Below, one piece after another: positions 9,197-19,900 of a DNA stretch of 45,326 nucleotides. The stretch covers positions 1 through 45,326 of the forward strand of contig JACQGE010000011.1 in NCBI GenBank assembly GCA_016199675.1. Reading direction: 5' to 3'. Position 1 is the first letter of the stretch; each line of letters opens with the position of its first letter. The translations under genes and the position numbers were made by a program. Origin of the DNA: Acidobacteriota bacterium (GTDB lineage: Bacteria > Acidobacteriota > Terriglobia > 2-12-FULL-54-10). Under the pieces are notes generated by a model. It was not told the origin of the DNA, ran no database searches, and was given only the letters and a program-made list of their open reading frames with translations.

Positions 9197-9745
9197 ATGA
9201 GACAGCTAATAAGAATTTGCCTTGCCCTATTCATAGCGGGGCTGGTCGGAGGGCAGAAAAGCATTGCCGCAGAATGCGATGTTGTGGGTCCCTTGCAACA
9301 GCGATGGGAGGGCACTCGCAATTTGGTTATCCCGCTTGCCGAGGCGTTTCCGGAAGAGAAATACGACTATAAGCCGACTCCAGAGGTGCGGAGTTTCCGA
9401 GAACAATTGATCCATCTCATCAGCGAGAACCAAAGGTACATGGCAATGGTGGCAGGTGAGGCGCCAAAAGATCAAAGTCAATTGGAAAGGCTAACCAAAC
9501 GGGAAGAAATCCTAAAGACACTTGTGGAAAGTTATGACTACGGCACAAGAGTCTTGTCGAATCTCGATGAACAGAAGGCGATGGAAATGATTCCAGTTCC
9601 ATCCTTTCTCGGCCAACAAATGGCTCGCTGGAGCGTCGTGATGTGGAACATCGTGGACAACATGGATCATTATGGAAATTTGGTGGTCTATTTGCGCCTG
9701 AATAAAATCGTGCCTCCGCGGTCGGCTGGACAGCAACGGCGGTAA
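9197..9745 (+). CDS. Secreted DinB-like protein, copy 1
   Basis: A protein of 182 residues. The ATG follows AAGGAAGGAAAATCCAAA, with the AAGGA elements suitably placed. Residues 1-25 form a Sec signal peptide (RICLALFIAGLVGG). The mature part resembles the DinB four-helix-bundle superfamily: EKYDYKPTPEVRSFREQLIH, then LISEN, and near the end MDHYGNLVVYLRLNKIVPP. DinB proteins bind a metal with three histidines. Here H73 and H158 are visible, but the position four residues before the last one, usually His in the family, reads Asn (about 154-155). Most DinB-like enzymes are cytoplasmic thiol-dependent transferases, so a secreted form is notable. It precedes receptor A by 168 bp, and a paralogue follows receptor C at 16381. 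Function unknown. Confidence 0.85.
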   Translation: MRQLIRICLALFIAGLVGGQKSIAAECDVVGPLQQRWEGTRNLVIPLAEAFPEEKYDYKPTPEVRSFREQLIHLISENQRYMAMVAGEAPKDQSQLERLTKREEILKTLVESYDYGTRVLSNLDEQKAMEMIPVPSFLGQQMARWSVVMWNIVDNMDHYGNLVVYLRLNKIVPPRSAGQQRR

Positions 9746-9913
9746 GGATTACTTAGCCAGACTGCTGAAATGAAGTTTGGAAAAGATAACAATACGACGG
9801 CTTAGAGAGGGAGCACGTAACCTCAAAGAATATTTCACAGGTAAGGAGACGGGGAGCGAAGGGTAAGGTAAATTTCCCTGTGACGACTAACATTCCCCAA
9901 GAAGGGAGCTTTT

Positions 9914-12900
9914 ATGAAAGGGCGACGGATTTTGGTGCAAAGTCTGGTGTGTGTAATGTTTTTGGGAATTATCACTCTGGCGCAAGTGACGACGGGAACG
10001 ATTTCTGGCACCGTGCGTGATTCGACTGGAGCCGTAATTCCTGGTGCAACTGTCACACTTAGAAACTTGGACACCGGCTTGAGCCGGACTTCAATTACGG
10101 ATGCGACGGGGCGCTATCGAGCACCGGAGCTTCCTCTGGGGAACTACGAAGTAAGGGCAGAAGCGACGGGGTTCCAGACGGTTGTCCGGAGCGGGATCGA
10201 AATGACTGTGGGCCGGCAGGCGGTGGTAGATTTCGCGTTGCAGGTGGGCGCAGTAACCGAGATGATTACGGTAACAGGCGAGGCCCCTTTAATCGAAACG
10301 ACGAATGCAACGGTAGCATCACTGGTCAGCGAAAAAACGATACGGGACATCCCGCTTAACGGACGCAACTTCGCAGATCTCGCTGCCCTTCAGCCAGGCG
10401 TGGTTTCCGACCTTAACGTTGCCGTTGGCCCGTACACGGGGGGAGCACGAATGGTTGTGAATGGCGCCCGGCCTCAGCAAAGTCTCTATTTGCTGGATGG
10501 GATTGAGGTGGCCTATTTGTACTCCAACACGCCCCCGGCCAGTGTGATTGGGACAACCTTGGGAGTCGACACTATTCAGGAATTCAGTCTTCTGCAGTCT
10601 AACTACGGAGCACAGTACGGACGAGCAATCGGCGGCATTGTCAACGCAGTAACCCGATCCGGTACCAATATCCTGCACGGTAGTGCATTTGAGTTCCTAC
10701 GGAATAGCGCGTTGGACGCAAAGAATTTTTTCGACCTGCCAGGTAGACCGATTCCCCCCTTTAAGCAAAACCAGTTTGGCGCTACTGCTGGTGGGCCGAT
10801 TGTTAGGGACAAATTGTTTTTCTTCGGTTCCTATGAGGGGTTTCGGCAAAGGTTGGGGACGAGCGACGTCGGTACAATGCTAAGTCCCGAAACGCGAGTT
10901 GGGCAAATCACGGGTTGCCCGCCGGGAATGAGGACTTGCTCGCCATCCCAAAGGATCATAACCCGGACAGTAACAGTGAACCCCGACATTGCGGTTCTGT
11001 TACGGCTCCTTCCGCCAGCCGATGGAGGTGAATTTCATCAGGCTGGCGATTACCGCGCGCAAGGGAGTACAGGAGTTCATTGGCACGCGGACGCGAGTGG
11101 CAGGAGAGAATTACTATATGGGACGGGTGGATCTCAATCTTTCCAGTAACGACAATATTTTTGGACGTGTTGTCGTTGACGGCAGCGATAGCGCCCTTCC
11201 TGACACCCAATTTTTCCCGGACGGGAGCGGAAGACATGTGACCACGGCAGCCAAGGGAAGCTATACCTTTGCCCTGCTAGCTTGGACACGGATACTTTCG
11301 CCCTCGCTGCTGAATACGGCCCGGATTGGCTATACTCGCAACAACAACTATCAATGTGCGTGCCTTCCAGGCACTACCGGGGGATTTGGTATCGAGAACC
11401 TTGACATCTGGCTAAATCGGGATAAGCTACCGCCTATCCCATCTCAGTTCTCGATTATTCCTGGAGTGCCGTTCGGCGGCACGCTTGGCATTCCAGGGGT
11501 TTCACTTCCGGGCGGACACAATGGGCCTGGCGCTTCTGTAACCGGGGGATCGCTAAATGATCCGCTTCGATTGATTGACAATACGTTTACTTACGATGAT
11601 TCCATCCAACTTAGCAAAGGTAGCCATTCGGTAGTGATTGGCGGGGATATCCGGCGGTATCAGGAAAATGCGATTCAGGGCATCTGGGCCAGCGGGAGCA
11701 TCTCCTGGAATACAATCCAGAACTTCTTGACAGCTGGCACCTGCGGTTCTGGTTGTTCGGGGTTTCCTGGCATTAACGTAATCACCACAACGGGCGTATC
11801 GAGTCCTCCAGATATCTATCGTGGGTACAGGCAAACCTATGGATCCTGGTATGTGCAGGATGATTTTCGAATGAAATCGAACTTAACATTGAACTTCGGG
11901 ATTCGCTGGGAGAAACTGACCGGACCCATGGAAGTCAATGGTAAAGCTGCAACTTTTAAGGATGTTGTCAAGGACGAAGATTGGACACAGTTGGGAGATA
12001 AACCGCTCTTCGATTCGCCTTCGGGTCTTTTGAAAGGGTTTACTCCCCGGTTTGGATTCGCTTACAGCTTAGATGAGAAGACTTCGATCCGGGGAGGCGT
12101 CGGGTTCTTCCAGGAGATGCCTCTTCAGTATGCCTGGAGCTTGACACCATTCTATCCTCCTTATTCAGATCGGGTGAATGTTCGCAATGCAACGAAATGG
12201 CCGAACCCGCTCGTCGGATTAGATCCGAGATCACCTGCTATTTTGAGCACGCGCCAGCCCATCCCGGTGGATCCGAATCTGAAGTACCCTTATGCCATCC
12301 AGTACAACCTGGGTGTGGAGCGGCAGATTGCGGAAAATTGGGTGACCAAAGTTTCGTTCTTGGGTACCCGAGGCGTCAGCCTGCTAATGATCGATAATCC
12401 CATCCAACCCATGCCGATACTCGATGCAAATGGGGTGCGGTTTGTACCCAGAAATGCTCCGTCAATCAACCCAAAGCTGGACTCCACACGGTTCTACACG
12501 AATATCGGAGATAGCCGTTATGGTGCGCTGCAACTGCGGTTGGAACGGCGGTTCAGCAACGGTTTGCAGTTTTCTGGGTCGTATACGTGGGGCATCAATG
12601 TGGGAGTCGGCGCACTTGGTTTGGATGGTGGACAAACGCCCCGCGGAAGCGGGGGCTTCCAAGTGGGTGATGCGTGGAGTTACAAGACGTATGACAAGGG
12701 ACGCGTCCAGCAAGACGTGCGACAGAATTTCAATTTCAATTACAACTACGAATTGCCGGTGGGGATTGGAAAGAAGTTTGGAAGCAATATGAGTGGGGTT
12801 GCAGACGCCATTCTGGGGGGATGGCAGATCAATGGAGTAATTTCCGCGAGAACAGGTCTGCCGGTAGATATTACCGGTGGCGGTTACAGCCCCACCAGTT

Positions 12901-13283
12901 TTTGCAGAACTTGCGCAATCCGTCCCAACCTGAAGCCGGGAGCGAGCAACAGCCCTGTTCTGGGTGATCCAAGCCTGTATTTTGACCCCAGCGGGTTTGA
13001 GGTTGTGCCGGCAGGCTACTTTGGAAACCTTGGGCGCAATACGTTAGAGGGTCCTAAACAGGTGAACATGGATTTCTCGTTCTTTAAAAGCTTTTCGTTT
13101 GGCGAGAGCAAACGTTTGCAATTTCGTTCCGAGATTTTCAACGTTCTAAATCATCCGAATTTTACTGCTCCAGCCTCTACAGTTTTCAACACGGACGGTA
13201 CCCAGAGTCCCACAGTAGGTCGGATAACTTCAACAACCAACAAGTCTCGACAGATTCAGTTTGGGTTGAAGTTCGAGTTTTAG
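9914..13283 (+). pseudogene. Receptor A: Oar-like TonB-dependent receptor with a frameshift
   Basis: The gene has a good ribosome site (AAGAAGGGAG before the ATG). It encodes a signal peptide, a carboxypeptidase-regulatory-like domain (GTISGTVRDSTGAVIPGATV), a plug with IPLNGRNF and YLLDGIEV, and a barrel ending RQIQFGLKFEF. The first frame ends at 11149 and the second begins before 11060. They join smoothly (QAGDYRAQG / VQEFIGTRTRVAG) if one base is removed at about 11061-11070. Without the indel the product would be about 1,120 residues, the usual size. It carries the paired cysteines CPPGMRTC, QCACLPG and CRTC shared with receptors E and F. The single defect could be a real recent mutation, a programmed shift or an assembly error. 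An outer-membrane role is inferred from the family. Confidence 0.85.
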
Positions 13284-13341
13284 TTTTCGCGTTATCGCAA
13301 TCGTGCCCGATGTGAGTGCGGCTAATGGAGGGCTCCGCTTT

Positions 13342-16300
13342 ATGCTTGTGTCCCATAGATCCGACCGGAAGCCACAGAAGGAATCTCTGAATTTCGTTGT
13401 GGCTTTCTTCATATTTTTGTTTTTCGGGTCAAGGATTCAATCGGCGGCACAAGAAACGACAGGTTCTGATTCTAGCCGGCAAAGACAGAATGCAGTTCCA
13501 ACAGATGGGGTGCAGTCTTCTCGCCGGACTGCCTCCCGAATTGATGAGAGTCAACTGGTCGGCCTGCCGCTGAATGGTCGCAGTTACAATCAACTCGCGA
13601 CCCTAGAAGCCGGAGTCAGCGATACTTCCTCGGCCTCGGCGTCGCGAGGCCTTGGCAGTGGGGGGTTGAATGTGTCGGGTGGGCGGGGCACCTCCAATGT
13701 GTTTTTGTTGGATGGGACTAACGTTATGGGGTGGGGAAACCAAGGTCCGCGGAGTGCGGCCGGAACACAGTTAAGTTCCGATTCCGTGCTCCAGGTTCTC
13801 GTGTTTGGGTCCAACTACTCCGCGGAATATGGCCGGGGGAGCGGCGGTATCCTGAACTCGATCACCCGCTCTGGGACACCAGAGATTCACGGGACCCTTT
13901 TCGAATACCTGCGCAACAGTAAGCTGGATGCGCGCAACTTTTTTGATGGTTTGGAACCTCCTCCTTTTAAACGAAATCAATTTGGTTTCACCATTACCGG
14001 TCCCCTCCGTAAAGAAAGAACTTTTTTCATGTTCGGGTTCGAAGCTCTCCGGGATCGCCTGAGCGAAACAGATATCACTACGTTTCCTGACAGAGATGCG
14101 CGAGTGGGTAGAATCACGGACGAGAAAGGAAATGTAATCCGCACCGTAGAAGTGAACGAAAAGGTAAAACCATATTTAAAACTTTTCCCGGAACCCAATT
14201 TTGAACGCCTGGGAAACGGGGTAGGAGAACACCGGGAAACCCGCTTTCAACCAAGCGACGATACCTTTTTTGCTCTCCGTGTGGACCACCAGTTCTCGTT
14301 GCGAGACAGCATGTTTGTTCGCTACAACTTTGATGATGCTAAATCCCTCAGCGGAGGCACCACGTATTTATTCCCAGGCAAGCAAGACAGTAGACAACAA
14401 TATCTCACCGTGGTGGAAACGCACATTTTCAGCCCCCGTGCCATCCATTCCTTCCGCTTCGGGTACATTCGTCCGACGGAGGAGAATCACAATGTTCCAC
14501 TCATCCAGATCCCCCGGGAGCGCTTTTTTAATTACGATTCCCCAGACTTTGGTCAGATCAATATCCCGCGCGTTAGCGCATTCGGTAATATGGGAGGGCC
14601 AAGTGCTGCCGTCTTGAATAGCTACCAATTTTCCGATGACGTGGTGCTCCAGAGGGGAGTGCATACCATCAAGTTTGGGACTGAAATCCACCGTTACCAT
14701 ACGGATACCTTTACAAACTTCGTTCGAGGGGGGGTGTGGTCATTTAACAGCCTGGAAAGCTTTCTACAAGCTCCGGACGACGGGACCGAAGATAAAACAA
14801 CTGCTTTGAGTGGGGCTCTGCCAGGCTCTGATTATTCTGTGTTTTGGCGGCAGACCTTGCTGGGTTTTTATATTAACGATTCGTATAAGATTCTTCCAAA
14901 CTTACAGCTGGACCTCGGACTTCGTTATGAATTCAGCACGCTTATCCATGACCGCAATGGGAAAAGCGCTTATGTGGCCGATCCCTTGCGAGATATGGAA
15001 CCTAAGGAAGGGCCTTATCTGGACCATAACCCTTCTCTTCGCAATCTTTCCCCGCGCCTTGGCATCAGTTGGTCTCCGGGAACTAGAGGCAAGACAGCCA
15101 TCCGAGCTGGGTTCGGAATCTATTACGATCAATTATTACCCTATACGATCAGCACATTTAGGGGTGGAGCGCCTTTTTACAAGAAGACTGTGCGGAATAA
15201 CTTTGATCACAGACCCTATTTCCCGGACGCAATCGCTGCCCTGACAGGGACTCCAATGCAAGCACATGTCTTAAATTATCATGATTTTATGACCCCCATG
15301 GTGCTCCGTTACGATTTCGATTTCGAACAAGAATTCCCAGGGGGATGGAATACTCGTTTTTCTTATGTCGGTTCGCGAGGTAACTATCTCTCTCGCAGGT
15401 TTGAATATAACTTTTTCCCATTTCCTGAAGTTCGTTCGGATGGAACGCTATTTTTCCCGCCACAGTGCGACCAACTGGAAAAGCCGGAACCTCAAGAATT
15501 ACAATTTTGTCGCGCCTATGCCGGACCGATGAATCCTGCGCTTGCCGGCGGCTTGGATTACACGACCAGTGATGGACAGTCTTTTTACAATTCTTTTAGG
15601 ATTGCGGCAACAAAAAGACTAGCTAGTGGAACCTCTTTCCAGGCCAGCTATGTTCTCAGCAAATCTGTGGATGATGCAAATGGGTTAGGGGTAGCGCAAT
15701 ATCCCCATTTCCGAAGTGTAGATCGGGGACTTTCTGATTTTGACACTCGTCATCAGGTGAGCTTAAATTACTTCTATTCCCTTCCCTTCGGACGCAATCG
15801 GCGCTGGTTGAACTCCGGGATTCTCTCGAACCTTTTCGGGGGATGGCGAATCGGAGGCATTGCCCGGTATCGAACAGGAACGCCTTTTTCGCCGGGGATG
15901 AATGTTCGCAAGAATGGCTACCTGTTTGAGACGAGACGACCCAACTTGCAGGTCGGACAAGGGAATCAACCTTCAACCGAAGGGGTCACCTCCGACTGTG
16001 GCGCCATACAGGCTGGGGAAAAACTGGGCACGCCGCGAAGATACTTTGATCCCTGTATCTACGCTTTCCCAGAATTTGGCACGATTGGAAACGCAGGACG
16101 TAATACGATCACCGCGCCGAGCGTATTCGGCACAGACGTTTCGCTGCAGCGGGATTTTGGGTTAGGAGCGGATAGACGTCTGCAATTCCGAATGGAGATA
16201 TTCAATCCATTGAACCACACCGCTTTCAGCGAACCTAGAGGAACCGCGATTTTCACAGGAGCTCCTGGCCGCATCAACCCGTCCGTTGGGAGAATTTCCA

Positions 16301-16353
16301 GTACCTCCACTACCTCCAGGCAGGTCCAGTTTGCCTTGCGCCTTTCCTTCTGA
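13342..16353 (+). CDS. Receptor B: Oar-like outer-membrane receptor without the regulatory domain
   Basis: A protein of 1,003 residues from the ATG at 13342, which has GGAGGG nine bases upstream; a GTG at 13303 is an alternative. A hydrophobic stretch (FVVAFFIFLFFG) serves as signal or anchor. The carboxypeptidase-regulatory-like domain found in the other receptors is absent. After a short Ser/Gln-rich linker the protein goes straight to the plug (LVGLPLNGRSYNQLATLEAG, then VFLLDGTNVMGWG) and the barrel, ending RQVQFALRLSF. It is only 58 bp after receptor A and probably shares its transcript. Cysteines differ from those of receptors A, E and F. It could be a receptor with a different energising or regulatory contact. 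The substrate is unknown. Confidence 0.88.
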   Translation: MLVSHRSDRKPQKESLNFVVAFFIFLFFGSRIQSAAQETTGSDSSRQRQNAVPTDGVQSSRRTASRIDESQLVGLPLNGRSYNQLATLEAGVSDTSSASASRGLGSGGLNVSGGRGTSNVFLLDGTNVMGWGNQGPRSAAGTQLSSDSVLQVLVFGSNYSAEYGRGSGGILNSITRSGTPEIHGTLFEYLRNSKLDARNFFDGLEPPPFKRNQFGFTITGPLRKERTFFMFGFEALRDRLSETDITTFPDRDARVGRITDEKGNVIRTVEVNEKVKPYLKLFPEPNFERLGNGVGEHRETRFQPSDDTFFALRVDHQFSLRDSMFVRYNFDDAKSLSGGTTYLFPGKQDSRQQYLTVVETHIFSPRAIHSFRFGYIRPTEENHNVPLIQIPRERFFNYDSPDFGQINIPRVSAFGNMGGPSAAVLNSYQFSDDVVLQRGVHTIKFGTEIHRYHTDTFTNFVRGGVWSFNSLESFLQAPDDGTEDKTTALSGALPGSDYSVFWRQTLLGFYINDSYKILPNLQLDLGLRYEFSTLIHDRNGKSAYVADPLRDMEPKEGPYLDHNPSLRNLSPRLGISWSPGTRGKTAIRAGFGIYYDQLLPYTISTFRGGAPFYKKTVRNNFDHRPYFPDAIAALTGTPMQAHVLNYHDFMTPMVLRYDFDFEQEFPGGWNTRFSYVGSRGNYLSRRFEYNFFPFPEVRSDGTLFFPPQCDQLEKPEPQELQFCRAYAGPMNPALAGGLDYTTSDGQSFYNSFRIAATKRLASGTSFQASYVLSKSVDDANGLGVAQYPHFRSVDRGLSDFDTRHQVSLNYFYSLPFGRNRRWLNSGILSNLFGGWRIGGIARYRTGTPFSPGMNVRKNGYLFETRRPNLQVGQGNQPSTEGVTSDCGAIQAGEKLGTPRRYFDPCIYAFPEFGTIGNAGRNTITAPSVFGTDVSLQRDFGLGADRRLQFRMEIFNPLNHTAFSEPRGTAIFTGAPGRINPSVGRISSTSTTSRQVQFALRLSF

Positions 16354-16380
16354 CTTCAAAAAGATTATGCGCATCAGGCA

Positions 16381-16926
16381 CTAACCGGATGCGAACCGTC
16401 CAGCGCCACGAACCGACGGTGGTACGAGGCCATTCAGCCGAACATAAACCACCAAGTTACCGTAGTGGTCCATATTATCGACGATGTTGGATAAGGCTGG
16501 AGTCCATCGCGCCGTTTGATTATTGCGAAACGTGATGGTTTCCATTGCCTTCTGTTCGGTGAGGCCGGACCAAACCTTCGCGCCGTATTCATAACTTTCT
16601 TTAAGTGCCTGCAAGATTTCGGCCCGCGTCTTTAGATTTGAAAAACGGCTGGAATTCTGCGGCGGGTCTCCTGCCACCGCTCCCATGAACATGTAGTTTT
16701 CAGAAATCAGGTGCTGGAGTTGCTCGCGAACGCTGCGGACTTCCGGGGTCGGCTTGAAGTCATATTTGTCTTCCGGAATGATTTCGGCAATTCCCAGGAC
16801 CAAATTGCGCGTGGCCTCCCATTGAGTTTTGAGGGGCTCCAAAAAGGTCTGGGCGGCGCAGCGCTGCACGCTGGTCAGCCATGCCCCCCCAAGCAAGGCC
16901 ACCACCAATATCGAGCGTCGAATCAT
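16381..16926 (-). CDS. Secreted DinB-like protein, copy 2
   Basis: A protein of 181 residues. The start is supported by AAAGGAGGG six bases before the ATG. A signal peptide (RRSILVVALLGGAWLTSV) precedes a DinB-like helical domain matching the protein at 9197 throughout: EDKYDFKPTPEVRSVREQLQ, HLISEN and VDNMDHYGNLVVYVRLNGLV. The same His residues are kept and the same His-to-Asn change is seen in the C-terminal motif, so the change is ancestral rather than an error. It lies 32 bp after receptor C and should be co-transcribed with it. In the other locus the DinB gene precedes its receptor. This repeated pairing suggests the two proteins work together at the cell envelope. Confidence 0.85.
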   Translation of the reverse strand: MIRRSILVVALLGGAWLTSVQRCAAQTFLEPLKTQWEATRNLVLGIAEIIPEDKYDFKPTPEVRSVREQLQHLISENYMFMGAVAGDPPQNSSRFSNLKTRAEILQALKESYEYGAKVWSGLTEQKAMETITFRNNQTARWTPALSNIVDNMDHYGNLVVYVRLNGLVPPSVRGAGRFASG

Positions 16927-16958
16927 TCGTTCCCTCCTTTAAGATCAAGAGCGGCACT

Positions 16959-19900
16959 TCAGAATTCTAATTTCAGTGCGAACTGGATTTGCCGCGCCGG
17001 GTTAACGGTGTCTTCGATTCGTCCCCCTTGCGGGTCCGGGAAAACCGCCGTCCGGCTTCTGTGGATCACGCCGCTCGGACGCAAGAAGTTGGGATGGTTC
17101 AGAATGTTAAAGAATTCCGCACGGAATTCCACGCGCTGCCGCTCGCCAATAAGAAAATTCTTCACCAGCCCAAAATCCAGATTCGTATATCCCGGCCCAA
17201 TGATCGTGCCTACTCCCGCGTTCCCAAAAAATCCACGGGGCTGAAGCTCGAATGCAGTGGGGTCAAAATATTGGTCTGGGCCCCCCAAAACCGGGTTGTT
17301 ATTTGCGCCGGGCTTCAAGTTCGGGCGAGAAGAACCGCTGTCCGTGAGCCCTGTTGCCGCCCGATTGTAACCCAGTTTCGGAGTAAAGGGCTTCCCAGAA
17401 GTGGTCCGCAGGATTCCATTCACCTGCCAGCCCTTTAACAATCCATTGGCAATCCTGTTTCCGAAATCACCCATAGGGACTTCATAAAGAAAATTGATCA
17501 CCATGTTGTTCCGCACATCCAGCATACTCAAGCCCCGTCTCTCCTTGGAGTCATCCGGATCTTGCTCCCCAGCATCCGACGCACCAGGAGCGCCTGTGCT
17601 GTCCCATCGCTCCGGACCATCATCAATCAACTTGGAATAGGTATAAGACAATCCCACTTGCAGACCCCTCTGGAAGCGGCGATTGAGATTCACTTGCAAG
17701 GAGTTGTAGAAGGACTGTCCGTCAAAGAACGTCCGGGTATCACCCACAATATTGGGGTTGCGCAAGGTGAGGCTGCCGTTGGGGCAGGAAGGATTGCCGC
17801 CTGTGAAATTGAAGCACTTCCGACCGTCTGGCAAGATCGTTGGTTCCTTGATATTGGCGTCCCGAATCGCAGTTAAATGATTTCCCCGAGAGCCGACGTA
17901 AGCAACCAACAATGAAGTGTCCGCCATGATCTCATGCTGAATGGAGAGGTTGTACTGCATCAGATACGGCGGGTCGAAGTCGTAATTCATGGACTGCAAA
18001 CTCGATTTCAGCCCCGCTGGATCCACCGTCCGGTAAACTCCCAAGAAAGGCGGGTTCTGGGCACTTACAAGGTCAAAGAGAGGGGGCTGGCGCAGAGGGA
18101 TGGTGCCCCACTGGGCGGAGCGAAGATACTGCTGGTACAGCCCAAACCCGGCTCGCACCGCCGTTCTTCCGTCTCCTCGCACATCCCAGCCAAAGCCAAT
18201 CCGCGGCTGGAAATTCCACCTCTGCGGGATGCTATTGTAGGGGGGACCCTGAGTAGGGGCGGGGTCAAATGTCGTACGGAAAACCCATATCCGATCATGT
18301 TTCTCCGTCATAACTTTCGCCATCTCATACCGCAGACCCAGGTTTAAAGTCAGGCGCGGTCGAACTTGGTAGGTATCGTCAATATATGCGCCAATCATCC
18401 ACTGGGTATAGCTCCGATGTACATCCGCGCCCACCGGATTCATGCCCCGGAAGGTTTGTGGCTGCGCCTGCAAAAAGTTTTCAATTGAACGAAATGAGTA
18501 ACCTCCAAAGCGATTGGTGGGGAGAAACCAGTTGTTCCCATACTTTACGACCCGACCACCGAACTTGAGCTGGTGCGAGCCCTGCGTGGTCAGAACATCT
18601 TCCGTCACCTGGTAGAAGTTCGTGTAGTAGTCACGGGTAGCGCTCCCTCCGATCGAAGAAAGTCCACTGACTGAGAGCGTAGATTCCACTCCAAACCGAT
18701 TACCGGGAGTAAAGTCAAATTGGGGCGGAAGAGGCTCAAAAGTAGTTGGTTCATGTTCAAACGCATGAGTCCGGTTGTAGCCCAGACGCAACGTGTTGAT
18801 CCAAGTCGGCGAAAAAATGTGGCTGTGTTCCAATGTGACATACTGCCAATAAACCTCTGACGCGTTCAGGGCAGTGAGCGTGGGATTCGGAGCCGAACGC
18901 TCAGAACCGTCGAACGTATAACGAAGATATATGTTGTCGGCCTCCGAGAAGCGATGGTCCACACGGGCCATCCAAAAGTATTGGTCGGTCGGCTGGCTGA
19001 ACACATTGAAAAACTCCCCTGTCCCCAGGGTTGGAAACCTTTCCCCGTTGATCGGTGGGTACAACGGCAGGAAAGGTTCGATATCCGGGTGGACACCCAC
19101 ATCGTTGAATCCGGTGACTTTCCCTTGTGCATCCACAATCGGGAGAAGTCCTTGCCGTGCGTTCTCGTCCGGCACATTGGCTGTGGTGGAGGTTCCCAAT
19201 CGCTCTCTGACCGCCTCCAGTGATCCAAAATAAAATGTTTTGTCCTTCACGATGGGCCCGCCCACGGAAAAGCCAAACTGATTGCGCCGGAAGGGAGGCC
19301 TTTCAGCATTATTGCGATTGGCAGTCCACTCGCTGGCGTCCAGAACGTCGTTACGGAAAAATTCGAAGACCGAGCCGTGAATCTCATTGGTTCCCGACCG
19401 CGTAATGGAATTGACAACTGCCCCGCCTTGGCTTGGGTAAGCTGCGCTATAGCTGCTATTTAACACCGCAAACTCCTGGATCGCTTCCACTCCCAGAGCC
19501 TGTCCTGAGACCCCGCCCGGAGCCTGATTCATGTGGTCCGATATCTCGATACCATCCACTAAATACAAGTTGGAGGTCGCCCTAGACCCATTGACCGAAA
19601 TCCTCTTGCCGGTCCCCCGGCCTATGTTCCCACCTCCTTTCCGGTCTGCCTCGATCGACCCCATCTGCAGGGTTAGCAATTGCGTGAAGTCTCGCCCATT
19701 CAAGGGCAGAGCGCGAATCTGGCGGTCGTCTACAAGGGCCGAAACAGAAGATGCCGTAGTTTCCACCATGGGGGCCTCGCCAGTGATCGTAATCACTTCG
19801 GCGACTGCCCCAACATTAAGGGAAAAATTTAGCGTTGCTTCCTGGCCCACCGTTAATGTGACGCCAGCACGAACCGCCGATTGAAAGCCAGACATTTCCA

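Noticed and set aside
16354-16380. Terminator between convergent receptor B and DinB copy 2
   Set aside because: Only 27 bases, with no hairpin.
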